A DNA stretch of 64,000 nucleotides, taken from an uncultured Eubacteriales bacterium (GTDB taxonomy: Bacteria; Bacillota; Clostridia; Christensenellales; Borkfalkiaceae). The notes under the pieces are model-generated. The model saw only the letters and a list, made by a program, of their open reading frames with translations. It did not search any database and was not told the DNA's origin. The position numbers were made by a program, and so were the translations under genes. The stretch is from contig UQPN01000004.1 of the NCBI GenBank assembly GCA_900542935.1, positions 1-64,000 of the forward strand, read 5' to 3'. Positions 14,969-23,443 of this stretch are shown here, piece after piece; within the stretch, counting starts at the first letter, position 1, and every line of letters starts with the position of its first letter.

Positions 14969-16801
14969 ATGAAAGAATATACAAGCGAAAGTTTGCGCGA
15001 AATGTATCTCAGATTTTTCGAAAAGCGCGGGCATAAGGTGATTCCTTCCGCCTCGCTGATTCCCGAAAACGACCCCACCGTGCTGTTTACCACGGCGGGC
15101 ATGCACCCGCTGGTGCCCTATCTTTTAGGCGAAAAGCACCCTGCGGGCAAGCGCCTTACCGACGTGCAGAAGTGCGTGCGTACGGGCGATATCGACGACG
15201 TGGGCGACGAGAGGCACTGCACGTTTTTCGAAATGCTGGGTAACTGGTCGCTCGGGGATTATTTCAAGAAAGAAATGATTCCCTGGTCGTACGAATTTCT
15301 GACGGGGGCGGACTATCTGCATATTCCCGCGGACAAGCTTGCGGTAACGGTATTTGCGGGCGACGAAACGGCGCCGCGCGACGACGAAGCCGCCGAACTT
15401 TGGGAAAAGGCGGGCATCAAAAAAGAAAATATTTACTTTATGCCGCGCGAAAACAACTGGTGGGGGCCTGCGGGCTTGACGGGACCTTGCGGCACGGATA
15501 CGGAAATGTTCGTTATCCGCAAGCCGAAATGTTCGCCGACGTGCAACCCCGATTGTTCGTGCGGGGCGTTCCTCGAAATCTGGAACGACGTTTTCATGCG
15601 CTTCAACAAGACGGCGGACGGGAAGTTCGAAGAACTGAAACAGAAGAACGTGGATACGGGCATGGGGCTGGAACGCGCGTTGTGCGTGTTGAACGGCAAG
15701 ACGAGCGTGTACGAAACCGACCTTTTCGAAAACGCGATTGCGAAAATCGAAGAGCTGACGGGCAAGAAATACAATGAAAGCGAGGAAGTTACCCGGGCGT
15801 TCCGCGTACTTCTCGATCACGTGCGCACGGCGACGTTCATGATCGGCGACGAGAAGGGCATTGCGCCTTCGAATACCGACCAGGGATATATTCTGCGCCG
15901 CATTATCCGCCGCGCGGTACGGTACGGGCGCAAAATCGATTTGCCCGAAGGCGCGCTTTATAAAATCGCGGAAACGTACGTGGAAAAATACAAAGCCGTA
16001 TACCCCGAATTGGAAGCCAACAAGGCGCGTATTGCGGAAGAGCTGAATACGGAAGAAGCAAAATTCTCGAAAACGTTGCAGCAGGGCTTGAAAGAGTTTG
16101 AAAAGTGTGTGAACGGCATCGAAAGGAAAAACGCGTTCATGGCGCAGAAAGACCCCGCTTACGTGCCCGAAACGGTGATCGGCGGCAAGCAGGCGTTTCA
16201 TTTGTACGATACCTACGGCTTCCCCGTGGAAATTACGGCGGAAATGGCGAAAGAGCGCGGGCTTACGGTGGACGTTGCGGCGTACGAAGAGGCGTTTAAG
16301 GAGCATCAGGAAAAGAGCAAAGCGGGCAGCGAGGGGAAATTCGCGTGCGGACTTGCCGACCACAAGGTGGAAACGACGAGGCTGCATACGGCGACGCACC
16401 TTCTGCACGCGGCGCTGAAAAAAGTGCTGGGCAAGGACGTGAACCAGAAAGGCTCCAATATTACGGAAGAACGGCTGCGTTTCGATTTCAACTTCCCGCG
16501 GGCGATGACGGAAGAGGAAATCAAAGCCACGGAAGCGCTGGTAAACGAAAAAATCAAAGAAAACATTCCCGTGGAGATGAAAGAAATTTCGCTGGCGGAA
16601 GCCAAAGAAGCGGGCTTCACGGGACTGTTTGAAAGCAAGTACGGCGAAGTGGTGAAAACGTATACGATCGGCGATTTCTCCCGCGAAATCTGCGGCGGAC
16701 CGCATGCGGAAAGCACGGGCGAACTGGGCGAATTCAAAATCGTGAAAGAACAATCCTGCGGCGCGGGAACCCGCCGCATCAAAGCCGTACTGGTACACTG
16801 A
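14969..16801 (+). CDS. alaS: Alanyl-tRNA synthetase lacking the C-terminal C-Ala domain
   Basis: A class II synthetase for tRNA-Ala. Residues 1-440 hold the aminoacylation core and tRNA-recognition region (opening MKEYTSESLREMYLRFFEKRGHKV, with motif parts RTGDIDDVGDERHCTFFEMLGNWSLGDYF). The editing domain has all four metal ligands: H473 and H477 (HTATH) and C575 and H579 (CGGPH). The protein stops at residue 610, shortly after the editing domain. Standard bacterial AlaRS has about 870 residues and ends with the DHHA1-type C-Ala domain, which helps dimerisation and tRNA binding. No frame of the 213 bases before ftsH could hold that domain, so it is truly absent here. The start is the ATG after CAGAGGTAAAACC; the longer open frame upstream overlaps cysS. 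Confidence 0.93.
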   Translation: MKEYTSESLREMYLRFFEKRGHKVIPSASLIPENDPTVLFTTAGMHPLVPYLLGEKHPAGKRLTDVQKCVRTGDIDDVGDERHCTFFEMLGNWSLGDYFKKEMIPWSYEFLTGADYLHIPADKLAVTVFAGDETAPRDDEAAELWEKAGIKKENIYFMPRENNWWGPAGLTGPCGTDTEMFVIRKPKCSPTCNPDCSCGAFLEIWNDVFMRFNKTADGKFEELKQKNVDTGMGLERALCVLNGKTSVYETDLFENAIAKIEELTGKKYNESEEVTRAFRVLLDHVRTATFMIGDEKGIAPSNTDQGYILRRIIRRAVRYGRKIDLPEGALYKIAETYVEKYKAVYPELEANKARIAEELNTEEAKFSKTLQQGLKEFEKCVNGIERKNAFMAQKDPAYVPETVIGGKQAFHLYDTYGFPVEITAEMAKERGLTVDVAAYEEAFKEHQEKSKAGSEGKFACGLADHKVETTRLHTATHLLHAALKKVLGKDVNQKGSNITEERLRFDFNFPRAMTEEEIKATEALVNEKIKENIPVEMKEISLAEAKEAGFTGLFESKYGEVVKTYTIGDFSREICGGPHAESTGELGEFKIVKEQSCGAGTRRIKAVLVH

Positions 16802-16919
16802 AAAGCGTGGGCGGAGCGGACGTTTTTCTGCTAAAACGCAAAAAACGGGCGCGCGTGTGTATGATTTGTGAGAGATTTCCAAATATTTATTAAAAAGTTG
16901 CCGCGGCGCCGCCAAACGC

Positions 16920-16948
16920 TTGAAAAATCGCCCGTCGTGTGTTAAAAT
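16920..16948 (+). promoter_or_regulatory. Promoter of ftsH
   Basis: TTGAAA at 16920-16925 and TAAAAT at 16943-16948, spacer 17. Transcription would begin just before the leader hairpin. Confidence 0.7.
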
Positions 16949-16956
16949 GTTAAAAG

Positions 16957-16997
16957 AAACCCGATTTTACCCGTGCAAAGCACGCAAATCCGGGTTT
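16957..16997 (+). promoter_or_regulatory. Leader hairpin of ftsH
   Basis: AAACCCGATTT pairs with AAATCCGGGTTT, with one bulged C, around an inner GTGC-aaa-GCAC. It ends three bases before the AAAGGAG ribosome-binding site, so folding could affect access to it. Confidence 0.5.
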
Positions 16998-17014
16998 GAA
17001 AGGAGAAAAGACCT

Positions 17015-18952
17015 TTGAATAAGAAAAGCAAAACAATTACATGGATAGTGCTTGGCTTGCTGCTTTTGGGAGTGTTGTTCTTTCTGTTCCGCGGTATCGT
17101 TTCGCCGAGGTTTACGGAGGTTTCCGATACCGTATTCAACGAGCAGATTATGTCGCTCGGAGACGGGGAGAAAGCCGAAATTCATGTGAGCGGTTATAAC
17201 GTGCAGGCGAAAATCGTGCGTGCGGACGGCAGCGTGGTGTATATCAAATCGACGGGGCAGAGCAAGTACGATCCCAACAACGAAGATATTCAGAAGTGGC
17301 GCGATCTGGGTTCGGCAAAATGCGAAGTGTATTTTGCGGATCCGAATTCCGGCAGTATCTGGTCCAGTCTGGTAACGCTGGGCGGCATTGTGCTTGTTTC
17401 GGTGGTGTTTTATCTGATTATGCGCAGCGCGGCGGGCGGCGGCAAAGTGATGAACGTCGGCAAAACCAAGGCGCATATGCAGAACAATATGAAAGTGCGC
17501 TTTTCCGACGTTGCCGGCGCGGAAGAGGAAAAGGAAGAGCTGCAGGAAGTGGTGGAGTTTTTAAAAACGCCCAAGCGCTTTTCCGACCTCGGCGCCAGAA
17601 TCCCGCGCGGCGTGCTTCTGGTAGGCCCTCCGGGAACGGGTAAAACGCTGTTTGCGAAAGCCGTTGCGGGCGAGGCGGGCGTGCCGTTCTTCTCGGTTTC
17701 CGGTTCCGACTTCGTGGAAATGTACGTGGGCGTGGGCGCTGCGCGTGTGCGCGATCTCTTTGACGTGGCGAAAAAGAACCAGCCGTGCATTATTTTCATC
17801 GACGAAATCGACGCGGTGGGCAGACGGCGCGGAGCGGGACTCGGCGGCGGACACGACGAAAGAGAACAGACGCTGAACCAGATTCTGGTGCAGATGGACG
17901 GTTTCGAAACGAACGAGGGCATTATCGTGATGGCGGCGACCAACCGCGCGGACATTCTCGACCCGGCGTTGCTTCGTCCCGGAAGATTCGACAGACAGAT
18001 CAACGTGAACCTGCCCGACGTGAAAGGGCGCGAGCAGATTTTAAAGGTGCACGCGAGAAACAAACCTATCGCGCCGGACGTGAACTTCCGCACGGTGGCG
18101 AGAATCACGGCGGGATTTTCGGGCGCGGACCTTGCCAACCTTTTGAACGAAGCCGCGATTTTAACGGCGAGAAAGGGCAAGAAGCTGATAGGAAACCTCG
18201 AACTGTACGACGGCATCAACAAGGTGCTGATGGGACCGCAGAAGAAGAGCCGCGTTGTAACGGAATCGGATAAGCGGTGCACGGCGTATCACGAATCGGG
18301 GCATGCGGTACTGGCGTGCCTGTGCAAGCATTGCGACCCCGTGCACGAAGTTTCGATTATTCCGCGCGGCAAGGCGGCGGGGTATACGATGACACGCCCC
18401 GAAACGGACGACAACGACGTATCGTACAACAAGCTTGTGGATAACATCTGCATGTCGCTCGGCGGGCGCGTGGCGGAAGAACTGGTGATTAAAGACGTTA
18501 CGACGGGCGCGAGCGCGGACTTGCAGCACGTATCGGACATTGCGCGGCGCATGGTTACGCAGTGGGGTATGAGCGATAAGCTGGGGCTTGTGGCGTATGA
18601 TTCCGATCAGCCCGTGTTTATGGGAATGGATTACGAATACGGCGGCGGAGCGCGCAACGGGTACTCGCAGGAAACCGCGGCGGCGATTGACGACGAAGTG
18701 AGAAAACTGGTGGCTACGGCGCACGAACGCGCGGTGAAACTTTTAACGGAAAACAGGGCGATACTCGACAATATGTCGCGCGTGCTGGTGGAAAAGGAAA
18801 CCATTTACACCGACGAAGTGGCGATGCTGATGCAGGGCGCAACGTATACGGAAGTGATTGCGTTTATGGACGCTCAGGAGGACAGACACGAGATAGACCC
18901 GTTTGAAAGAATGACGAAGGCTTCCCCCGAACACACCGTGGAAGAAAAATAA
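17015..18952 (+). CDS. ftsH: ATP-dependent zinc metalloprotease FtsH
   Basis: A membrane-anchored AAA+ protease that degrades misassembled membrane proteins and regulatory proteins. Order: TM1 at about 7-28, a short extracytoplasmic domain, TM2 at about 115-136, the AAA domain with Walker A GPPGTGKT (204-211) and Walker B FIDEID (D263, E264), then the zinc protease with H426-E-S-G-H430. A third ligand is probably in the GASADLQH segment. The 645-residue length is typical. It begins with TTG, eight bases after AAAGGAG; translation from this codon gives the expected MNKKSK start. The gene has its own promoter, leader hairpin and a strong terminator, so it is monocistronic. The often-linked tilS and hpt are absent here. 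Confidence 0.97.
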   Translation: MNKKSKTITWIVLGLLLLGVLFFLFRGIVSPRFTEVSDTVFNEQIMSLGDGEKAEIHVSGYNVQAKIVRADGSVVYIKSTGQSKYDPNNEDIQKWRDLGSAKCEVYFADPNSGSIWSSLVTLGGIVLVSVVFYLIMRSAAGGGKVMNVGKTKAHMQNNMKVRFSDVAGAEEEKEELQEVVEFLKTPKRFSDLGARIPRGVLLVGPPGTGKTLFAKAVAGEAGVPFFSVSGSDFVEMYVGVGAARVRDLFDVAKKNQPCIIFIDEIDAVGRRRGAGLGGGHDEREQTLNQILVQMDGFETNEGIIVMAATNRADILDPALLRPGRFDRQINVNLPDVKGREQILKVHARNKPIAPDVNFRTVARITAGFSGADLANLLNEAAILTARKGKKLIGNLELYDGINKVLMGPQKKSRVVTESDKRCTAYHESGHAVLACLCKHCDPVHEVSIIPRGKAAGYTMTRPETDDNDVSYNKLVDNICMSLGGRVAEELVIKDVTTGASADLQHVSDIARRMVTQWGMSDKLGLVAYDSDQPVFMGMDYEYGGGARNGYSQETAAAIDDEVRKLVATAHERAVKLLTENRAILDNMSRVLVEKETIYTDEVAMLMQGATYTEVIAFMDAQEDRHEIDPFERMTKASPEHTVEEK

Positions 18953-18973
18953 TCGGATACGGAATAATTTTAA

Positions 18974-19006
18974 AGCCGCCGCGCAAAACTTGCGCGGCGG
19001 CTTTTT
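18974..19006 (+). terminator. Rho-independent terminator of ftsH
   Basis: A 13-bp stem AGCCGCCGCGCAA with TTGCGCGGCGGCT, then TTTTT. Confidence 0.95.
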
Positions 19007-19552
19007 GATATGGTTTATTTGTCCGAACAAGTAAATCGTAAAATGGTTGCGGCACGGGAGAAGGATCTCTTGCGGTAATAAAAGCATGGTTTTATCCTTT
19101 GATTGCAAGGGTAAAAATGCCGAATCCGTAATTTTTTTTGCGACGCAAAGTGAAAATGAAAAATTTTTTGCGACTTTTTATGAAATTTTTCGAATCGTCC
19201 GCCCGTGCGGTTTTTCTTTTTCCGCAAACGATTTCCGCTTTGCGGCAGGCTGCGTAAACGCGGCGAAATCGCGGCGAAAATTTTTCTCCGGGTTTAAAAT
19301 TTATATACAAAACGGCGGGGGCATTCCGTGATTTACGGGATTTTCCGCCGCTCTTTCGCGTAAAATCGATTAAGCTAACCTTTTTATATTTTTTTCCGAA
19401 AATGTAAAAAAGTATAGAAACTTCGAATATTTTTGTTTTGCGGTATTCGATAACAAATTTTTCGCATTTGGCAAAAAATGGAAAAGTATAGACTTTTTAA
19501 GGCGAAAGTTCAGTATAATTAAAGGTAGAATATATTATGAGAGAATAGTGCT
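19007..19552. other. AT-rich intergenic region, 546 bases
   Basis: I see no reliable gene. A 94-codon open frame starting at 19047 has no ribosome-binding site and looks like chance. The right part (19380-19550) is very AT-rich and contains AAAAGTATAGAAACTT (from 19408) and AAAAGTATAGACTTTT (from 19483), two similar blocks 75 bases apart. Confidence 0.55.
19489..19519 (+). promoter_or_regulatory. Weak promoter for the gene at 19553
   Basis: TATAAT at 19514-19519 with a poor -35 (TAGACT at 19489-19494, spacer 19) that lies within the repeated AAAAGTATAGA block, which could be an operator. Confidence 0.45.
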
Positions 19553-19897
19553 TTGACTAAAGAAAAAATACGCAAAACAATCCACCGTCTGCCTAAAATA
19601 CTGCGGGATATGAAACAGAACGAAGAAGCGGGAAAGAAGAAACGCATCGATCCCGAAGAGGCTGTCATCGTAGAAATTCTGGACGACGTTATCCGCAGCG
19701 AAAAGAAAGACTGGGTGAAAGATCTGGTGGAAAATTTAAAGCGGGAAGAAACGGATATCCGCAGAATCGAAGAAGTTCCCGTTTCGCGTGCGAAGTATTA
19801 TTTATTGAAAAACAGACTGGTGGAAAAAATTTATAATTGCTGCATCAGCAAAGGGTACGTATCTTACGAGGACGTGCTTGGCGAAAATATTAACTGA
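19553..19897 (+). CDS. Small unknown charged helical protein
   Basis: A 114-residue protein, very rich in Lys, Glu, Asp and Arg, mostly helical, with no membrane segment. The end SRAKYYLLKNRLVEKIYNCCISKGYVSYEDVL, after a charged helical region, is vaguely like small phage-type transcription activators (RinA/ArpU style), but I cannot assign it. The start is taken as TTG at 19553, which has only a weak GAGAGA upstream; the first in-frame ATG would drop about 19 residues. It has its own TATAAT box and is followed by a strong terminator, so it is a single-gene unit facing the convergent DeoR gene. It may be a regulator; function unknown. Confidence 0.65.
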   Translation: MTKEKIRKTIHRLPKILRDMKQNEEAGKKKRIDPEEAVIVEILDDVIRSEKKDWVKDLVENLKREETDIRRIEEVPVSRAKYYLLKNRLVEKIYNCCISKGYVSYEDVLGENIN

Positions 19898-19920
19898 AAA
19901 CGTATCGGAATAAAAATAAT

Positions 19921-19956
19921 CCGGGCAACCGCGCGATCGCGCGTTTCCCGGTTTTT
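19921..19956 (+). terminator. Terminator of the gene at 19553
   Basis: CCGGG and CCCGG enclose CGCGCGATCGCGCG, then TTTTTATTTTT. It lies between convergent genes. Confidence 0.9.
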
Positions 19957-19970
19957 ATTTTTAAGTTTTT

Positions 19971-20717
19971 TTAATCGAACAGCGAAAGACTTTTGCTTGC
20001 CGGAATAAAATCGAGCAGCGGCCGGTTGCTTGCCACGTAATCCACGTCGTTCAGCGTGCACAAAAGGTGCGGTGAAGTTTTTCCGAATTTGGTGTCGTCG
20101 CAAAGAAACACCTTCGTTTTCGAATGCTGTATCATGGCGCGTCGCAGAAAGATTTCGTTCTCGAAACAATCGTAAATTCTTCCCTCGGTATCCAGCGCCC
20201 GCGCCGAAAAAAACACGATGTCGGCAAAAAAGTTTCGTACGCCGTCCTCGGCATAGCCGCCCGCCAGCACCGCGGGGTTCTCCGCCGAAACCTCCCCTCC
20301 CGTAGAGTACGCGGGAATACGGTTCTGCGAAAGCAAAGAAAGCGTTTCTATGCCGTTCGTAATCACTTTGATGTTTCTGAATTCCCCCAGATATTCGGCA
20401 ATGCAGTAAGCGGTGGTAGAACCGTCCAGAAAAATAATATCCCCGTCTTTAATCAGTTTAATCGCCGAGAGGGCGATTTTTTTCTTTTCGAATAAATTCT
20501 GGTGAATGCGGAAGGTGAAGCTTGGCGCCGCGTTGTTCGCGTCGTTCAGTTTTGCGCCCCCGTGCGTGCGCGTAATCAGTTTTCTGTTCTGCAATCCTTC
20601 CAGAATTCTCCGCGTGGTAGAGGCGCTTACCGCCAATGCGGCGGAAAGTTCTTCCACGGAAGCGTACTGCTGCCGTTCGAGAAGTGAAAGAACGGTTTTT
20701 TCCTGCGTTTCGTTCAT
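19971..20717 (-). CDS. DeoR/GlpR-family regulator divergent from the G3P module
   Basis: A 248-residue regulator. The N-terminal winged HTH spans about residues 5-55 (ASVEELSAALAVSASTTRRIL, then LITRTHGGAKL). The sensor domain has GDIIFLDGSTTAYCIAEYL, KVITNGIETLSLL and TGGEV, the fold that binds sugar or polyol phosphates. It is transcribed away from the glycerol-3-phosphate operon that begins at 20926. That divergent arrangement is typical for a GlpR-like repressor of the operon, with glycerol 3-phosphate as a plausible inducer. The inverted repeat at 20857-20874, just after the operon -10 box, is a candidate binding site. AAGGAA precedes the ATG. The family is certain; the target is inferred. 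Confidence 0.92.
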   Translation of the reverse strand: MNETQEKTVLSLLERQQYASVEELSAALAVSASTTRRILEGLQNRKLITRTHGGAKLNDANNAAPSFTFRIHQNLFEKKKIALSAIKLIKDGDIIFLDGSTTAYCIAEYLGEFRNIKVITNGIETLSLLSQNRIPAYSTGGEVSAENPAVLAGGYAEDGVRNFFADIVFFSARALDTEGRIYDCFENEIFLRRAMIQHSKTKVFLCDDTKFGKTSPHLLCTLNDVDYVASNRPLLDFIPASKSLSLFD

Positions 20718-20819
20718 TGTTCCGATTCCTTTTTATTTGCGCGTTTCTCTGCAAACGCGCGACATTTTCCGCTCGTTTTCCGTAATAAACAATCAAAACG
20801 ACAAACCTGCGGATTTTAT

Positions 20820-20848
20820 TTGCTTATTTCGTCAATTATCAGTATAAT
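20820..20848 (+). promoter_or_regulatory. Promoter of the G3P module
   Basis: TATAAT at 20843-20848, with TTGCTT at 20820-20825 as a weak -35 (spacer 17). A weak -35 fits a regulated promoter. Confidence 0.6.
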
Positions 20849-20856
20849 AGAAACAG

Positions 20857-20874
20857 AACGATAAGTCAATCGTT
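20857..20874. promoter_or_regulatory. Candidate operator of the G3P module
   Basis: A perfect inverted repeat AACGAT-N6-ATCGTT, starting nine bases after the -10 box, at about the transcription start. The position suits repression by the divergent DeoR-type regulator. Confidence 0.5.
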
Positions 20875-20925
20875 TGCGCGCGGCGAAGCGCGTTTTTGTT
20901 CCGCCGTACGGGCAGGAGGGTAAAT

Positions 20926-21972
20926 ATGGCAGTCGTTACAATCGTCGGCGCCGGAATGATGGGCTCTGCGCTTGCGTTTCCGGCGGCGGAAAACAAACAT
21001 GAAGTGCGCCTTGTCGGCACGCATCTCGATCGGGAAATCATCAAAACCTGCAAACAGGAAAACCGCCACCCGAAATTTACGAAAACTTTTCCGAAGGGCG
21101 TAAAGTTTTACGAAACGGAAGAACTGGAAACGGCGCTTGCGGGCGCGGACGCCGTAATTTCGGGCGTTTCCAGTTTCGGCGTAAACTGGTTTGCCGAATA
21201 CGTGATTCCGAAACTTGCGGACGGTACCATCGTATTGTCGGTAACGAAAGGTCTGCTGGTCAACGACGAAGGGGAGTTTGAAACGTACCCCGATTTCTGG
21301 CGGCGCGCGGCGGAAAAATTGCATAAACATATTTCGTTCAACGCCGTCGGCGGCCCCTGTACCAGCTACGAACTTGTGGCGCACGATCAGACGGAAGTAG
21401 CGTTCTGCGGCGGCGACGAATTTGTGCTTTCCTTTTTGAAAAGTCTGCTGCAAACGGAGTATTATCATATTTCGCTTACGTCCGACGTGCGCGGGCTGGA
21501 AGCGGCCGTCGCGCTGAAAAACGGCTACGCGCTCGGTATCGCGCTCACCGTCGGCGTCAATAAAAAGAAGTTCGGCGAAAACAGCGAATTGCATTACAAT
21601 TCTCAGGCGGGTATTTTCTTTCAGGCGGCGAAAGAAATGCAAAAACTTCTGCGCCTTTTCAACGCGAGGGAAAACAGTTATTATATCGGCCTCGGCGATT
21701 TGTACGTAACCGTGTACGGCGGCAGAACAAGGCTTGTGGGGATTCTCCTCGGCGAGGGATATACGATCGACGAAGCGAAAGAAAAATTGAACGGCGTAAC
21801 GCTGGAATCTCTCGTTGTTATTTCGCGGGTTGCAAAAGCGGTGAAAATTCTGATTCACAAGGGAATTTTAAACGCGGAAGATTTTCCGCTTCTGCTGCAC
21901 GCCGACGAAATTTTAACGGAGAAAAAGCCCGTCGATCTGCCGTGGGAAAAGTTCGCGTTCCGTGATTTTTAA
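20926..21972 (+). CDS. GpsA-like NAD(P)-dependent glycerol-3-phosphate dehydrogenase
   Basis: A 348-residue Rossmann protein related to GpsA, which interconverts dihydroxyacetone phosphate and sn-glycerol 3-phosphate. Visible features: nucleotide loop IVGAGMMGSALAFP (residues 5-18), LSVTKGL, VGGPCTSYELVAHD in place of the usual SGPSFA region, EAAVALKNGYALGIA with the catalytic-type Lys, and GLGDLYVTVYGGRTR. It is divergent from housekeeping GpsA and sits in a catabolic-looking operon, so it may be specialised or use another phosphopolyol. The start is the ATG after GGCAGGAGGGTAAAT; an upstream in-frame ATG has no such signal. First gene of the module under the divergent DeoR regulator. The next gene follows after 43 bases. 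Confidence 0.8.
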   Translation: MAVVTIVGAGMMGSALAFPAAENKHEVRLVGTHLDREIIKTCKQENRHPKFTKTFPKGVKFYETEELETALAGADAVISGVSSFGVNWFAEYVIPKLADGTIVLSVTKGLLVNDEGEFETYPDFWRRAAEKLHKHISFNAVGGPCTSYELVAHDQTEVAFCGGDEFVLSFLKSLLQTEYYHISLTSDVRGLEAAVALKNGYALGIALTVGVNKKKFGENSELHYNSQAGIFFQAAKEMQKLLRLFNARENSYYIGLGDLYVTVYGGRTRLVGILLGEGYTIDEAKEKLNGVTLESLVVISRVAKAVKILIHKGILNAEDFPLLLHADEILTEKKPVDLPWEKFAFRDF

Positions 21973-22015
21973 ACGCGTTTTTCTTTTAATACACCGGAAA
22001 TGGGAGGAATGAACA

Positions 22016-23443
22016 ATGTTCGACGTAATCGTCATCGGCGGGGGAGTCGTCGGCGGATTAACGCTGCGCGAACTCGCAAAATATCGGTTAAGCTGTTGCA
22101 TGCTCGAAAAAGAAAGCGACGTATGCATGGGCGCAAGCAAGGCGAACAGCGGCATCGTGCACGCGGGGTTCGACGCGGCGCCCGGTTCGCTGAAAGCGAA
22201 ATTCAACGCAGAGGGCAATCGCATGATGCCGTCGCTGTGCGCGGAGCTCGGCGTAAAATACCGCAACAACGGTTCGCTTGTCGTCGCGTTTTCCGATGAA
22301 GAAACCGATACGCTGAAAGAGCTGAAAGAGCGCGGCGAAAAAAACGGCGTACCGGGGCTGAAAATCATCGGGCGGGACGAACTCAGGGCGCTGGAAGAGA
22401 ACGTTTCCGACGAAGCGCTTGCGGCGCTGTACGCGCCCACGGGCGGCATCGTCTGCCCGTACGGACTCACGATAGCGGCAATCGGCAACGCCATGGATAA
22501 CGGCGCGAAGCTGTACACCGGTTTCGAAGTAACGGCGGCGGAACAGACGGGCGGCGGCTATACGCTGCGCGCAAAAGACGGCAGAGAAGTCTGCGGCAAA
22601 GTCGTCATCAACTGCGCGGGGCTTGCAAGCGGCAGAATCGCGGCGCTGTTCGGCGACGAAATCGCCGTCGGCGCAAGAAAGGGCGAATATATCCTGCTGG
22701 ATCGCGAAAGCGGCGATTTCGTGCATCACACGCTGTTTTTCACGCCCACGAAGCTCGGCAAAGGCATCCTTGTAACGCAGACGGCGGATAATAATATCCT
22801 GCTCGGACCCACCGCGGAAGAAATGCAATCGCCGGATACGGCAACCTGTGCCGCGGGATTGGCGTTCGTGCAGGAAAAAGTGCGTAAAATGTGCAAAAAT
22901 CCGCCGCTGTTCAACACCATTACGTCGTTTGCGGGCGTGCGCGCGTATTCCGGAAAGCACGATTTCATCATCGAAGAAAGTAAAACGTCCAAGGGCGTTA
23001 TTCATCTCGCCGGCATTGAATCGCCGGGGCTTACGGCTTCGCCCGCCATCGCGAAATTCGCCGTGGAAGAGCTTGTGGGCAAACTGTTGCCGCTCACGAA
23101 AAACGCGGCGTTCGACGGCGCGCGCAAAGCCGACGATTTCTTTAAAAACCTTACCGTCGAAGAAAAAAACGCGCTCATCCGTCGCGAACCCGCCTACGGC
23201 AGAATCGTATGCCGCTGCGAACAGATTACCGAGGGCGAAATTCTGCGCGCCCTCCGCGAAAATCCGCCCGCGAACGATATCGACGGCGTCAAGCGCCGCA
23301 CGCGCGCGGGCATGGGCAGATGTCAGGGCGGTTTCTGCCAGCCGTACGTAGCGGAACTCATCGCAAAAGAACGCGGCGTAACGCTTGATAAAGTAACGAA
23401 ATGCGGCGGCGAATCTTATCTTTTGCAGGGGGTAACGAAATGA
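22016..23443 (+). CDS. FAD-dependent G3P dehydrogenase-like oxidoreductase with BFD-type [2Fe-2S] domain
   Basis: A 475-residue DAO-superfamily flavoprotein like the GlpA subunits of anaerobic glycerol-3-phosphate dehydrogenases. N-terminal FAD loop DVIVIGGGVVGGLTLREL (residues 3-20), substrate region GASKANSGIVHAGFDAAPGS, and a C-terminal bacterioferritin-associated-ferredoxin-like domain with VCRCEQITEGEI and GRCQGGFC, giving four Cys ligands for a [2Fe-2S] cluster. It should oxidise glycerol 3-phosphate and pass electrons to the next two proteins. GGGAGG lies before the ATG. The stop overlaps the next start (ATGA), so translation is coupled. Closely related GlpO-type oxidases lack the BFD domain, which favours the dehydrogenase reading. 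Confidence 0.9.
   Translation: MFDVIVIGGGVVGGLTLRELAKYRLSCCMLEKESDVCMGASKANSGIVHAGFDAAPGSLKAKFNAEGNRMMPSLCAELGVKYRNNGSLVVAFSDEETDTLKELKERGEKNGVPGLKIIGRDELRALEENVSDEALAALYAPTGGIVCPYGLTIAAIGNAMDNGAKLYTGFEVTAAEQTGGGYTLRAKDGREVCGKVVINCAGLASGRIAALFGDEIAVGARKGEYILLDRESGDFVHHTLFFTPTKLGKGILVTQTADNNILLGPTAEEMQSPDTATCAAGLAFVQEKVRKMCKNPPLFNTITSFAGVRAYSGKHDFIIEESKTSKGVIHLAGIESPGLTASPAIAKFAVEELVGKLLPLTKNAAFDGARKADDFFKNLTVEEKNALIRREPAYGRIVCRCEQITEGEILRALRENPPANDIDGVKRRTRAGMGRCQGGFCQPYVAELIAKERGVTLDKVTKCGGESYLLQGVTK

Noticed and set aside
15125..16915. A 596-codon open frame on the strand opposite alaS (also long frames opposite lacZ and other genes)
   Set aside because: They mirror strongly coding genes; the reading lacks motifs, has odd Phe/Arg/His-rich composition and no ribosome-binding site. 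Codon bias of the real gene keeps the opposite frame open.
19047..19331. A 94-codon open frame after ftsH
   Set aside because: No ribosome-binding site or promoter, Phe/Lys/Ser-rich chance composition in AT-rich DNA.
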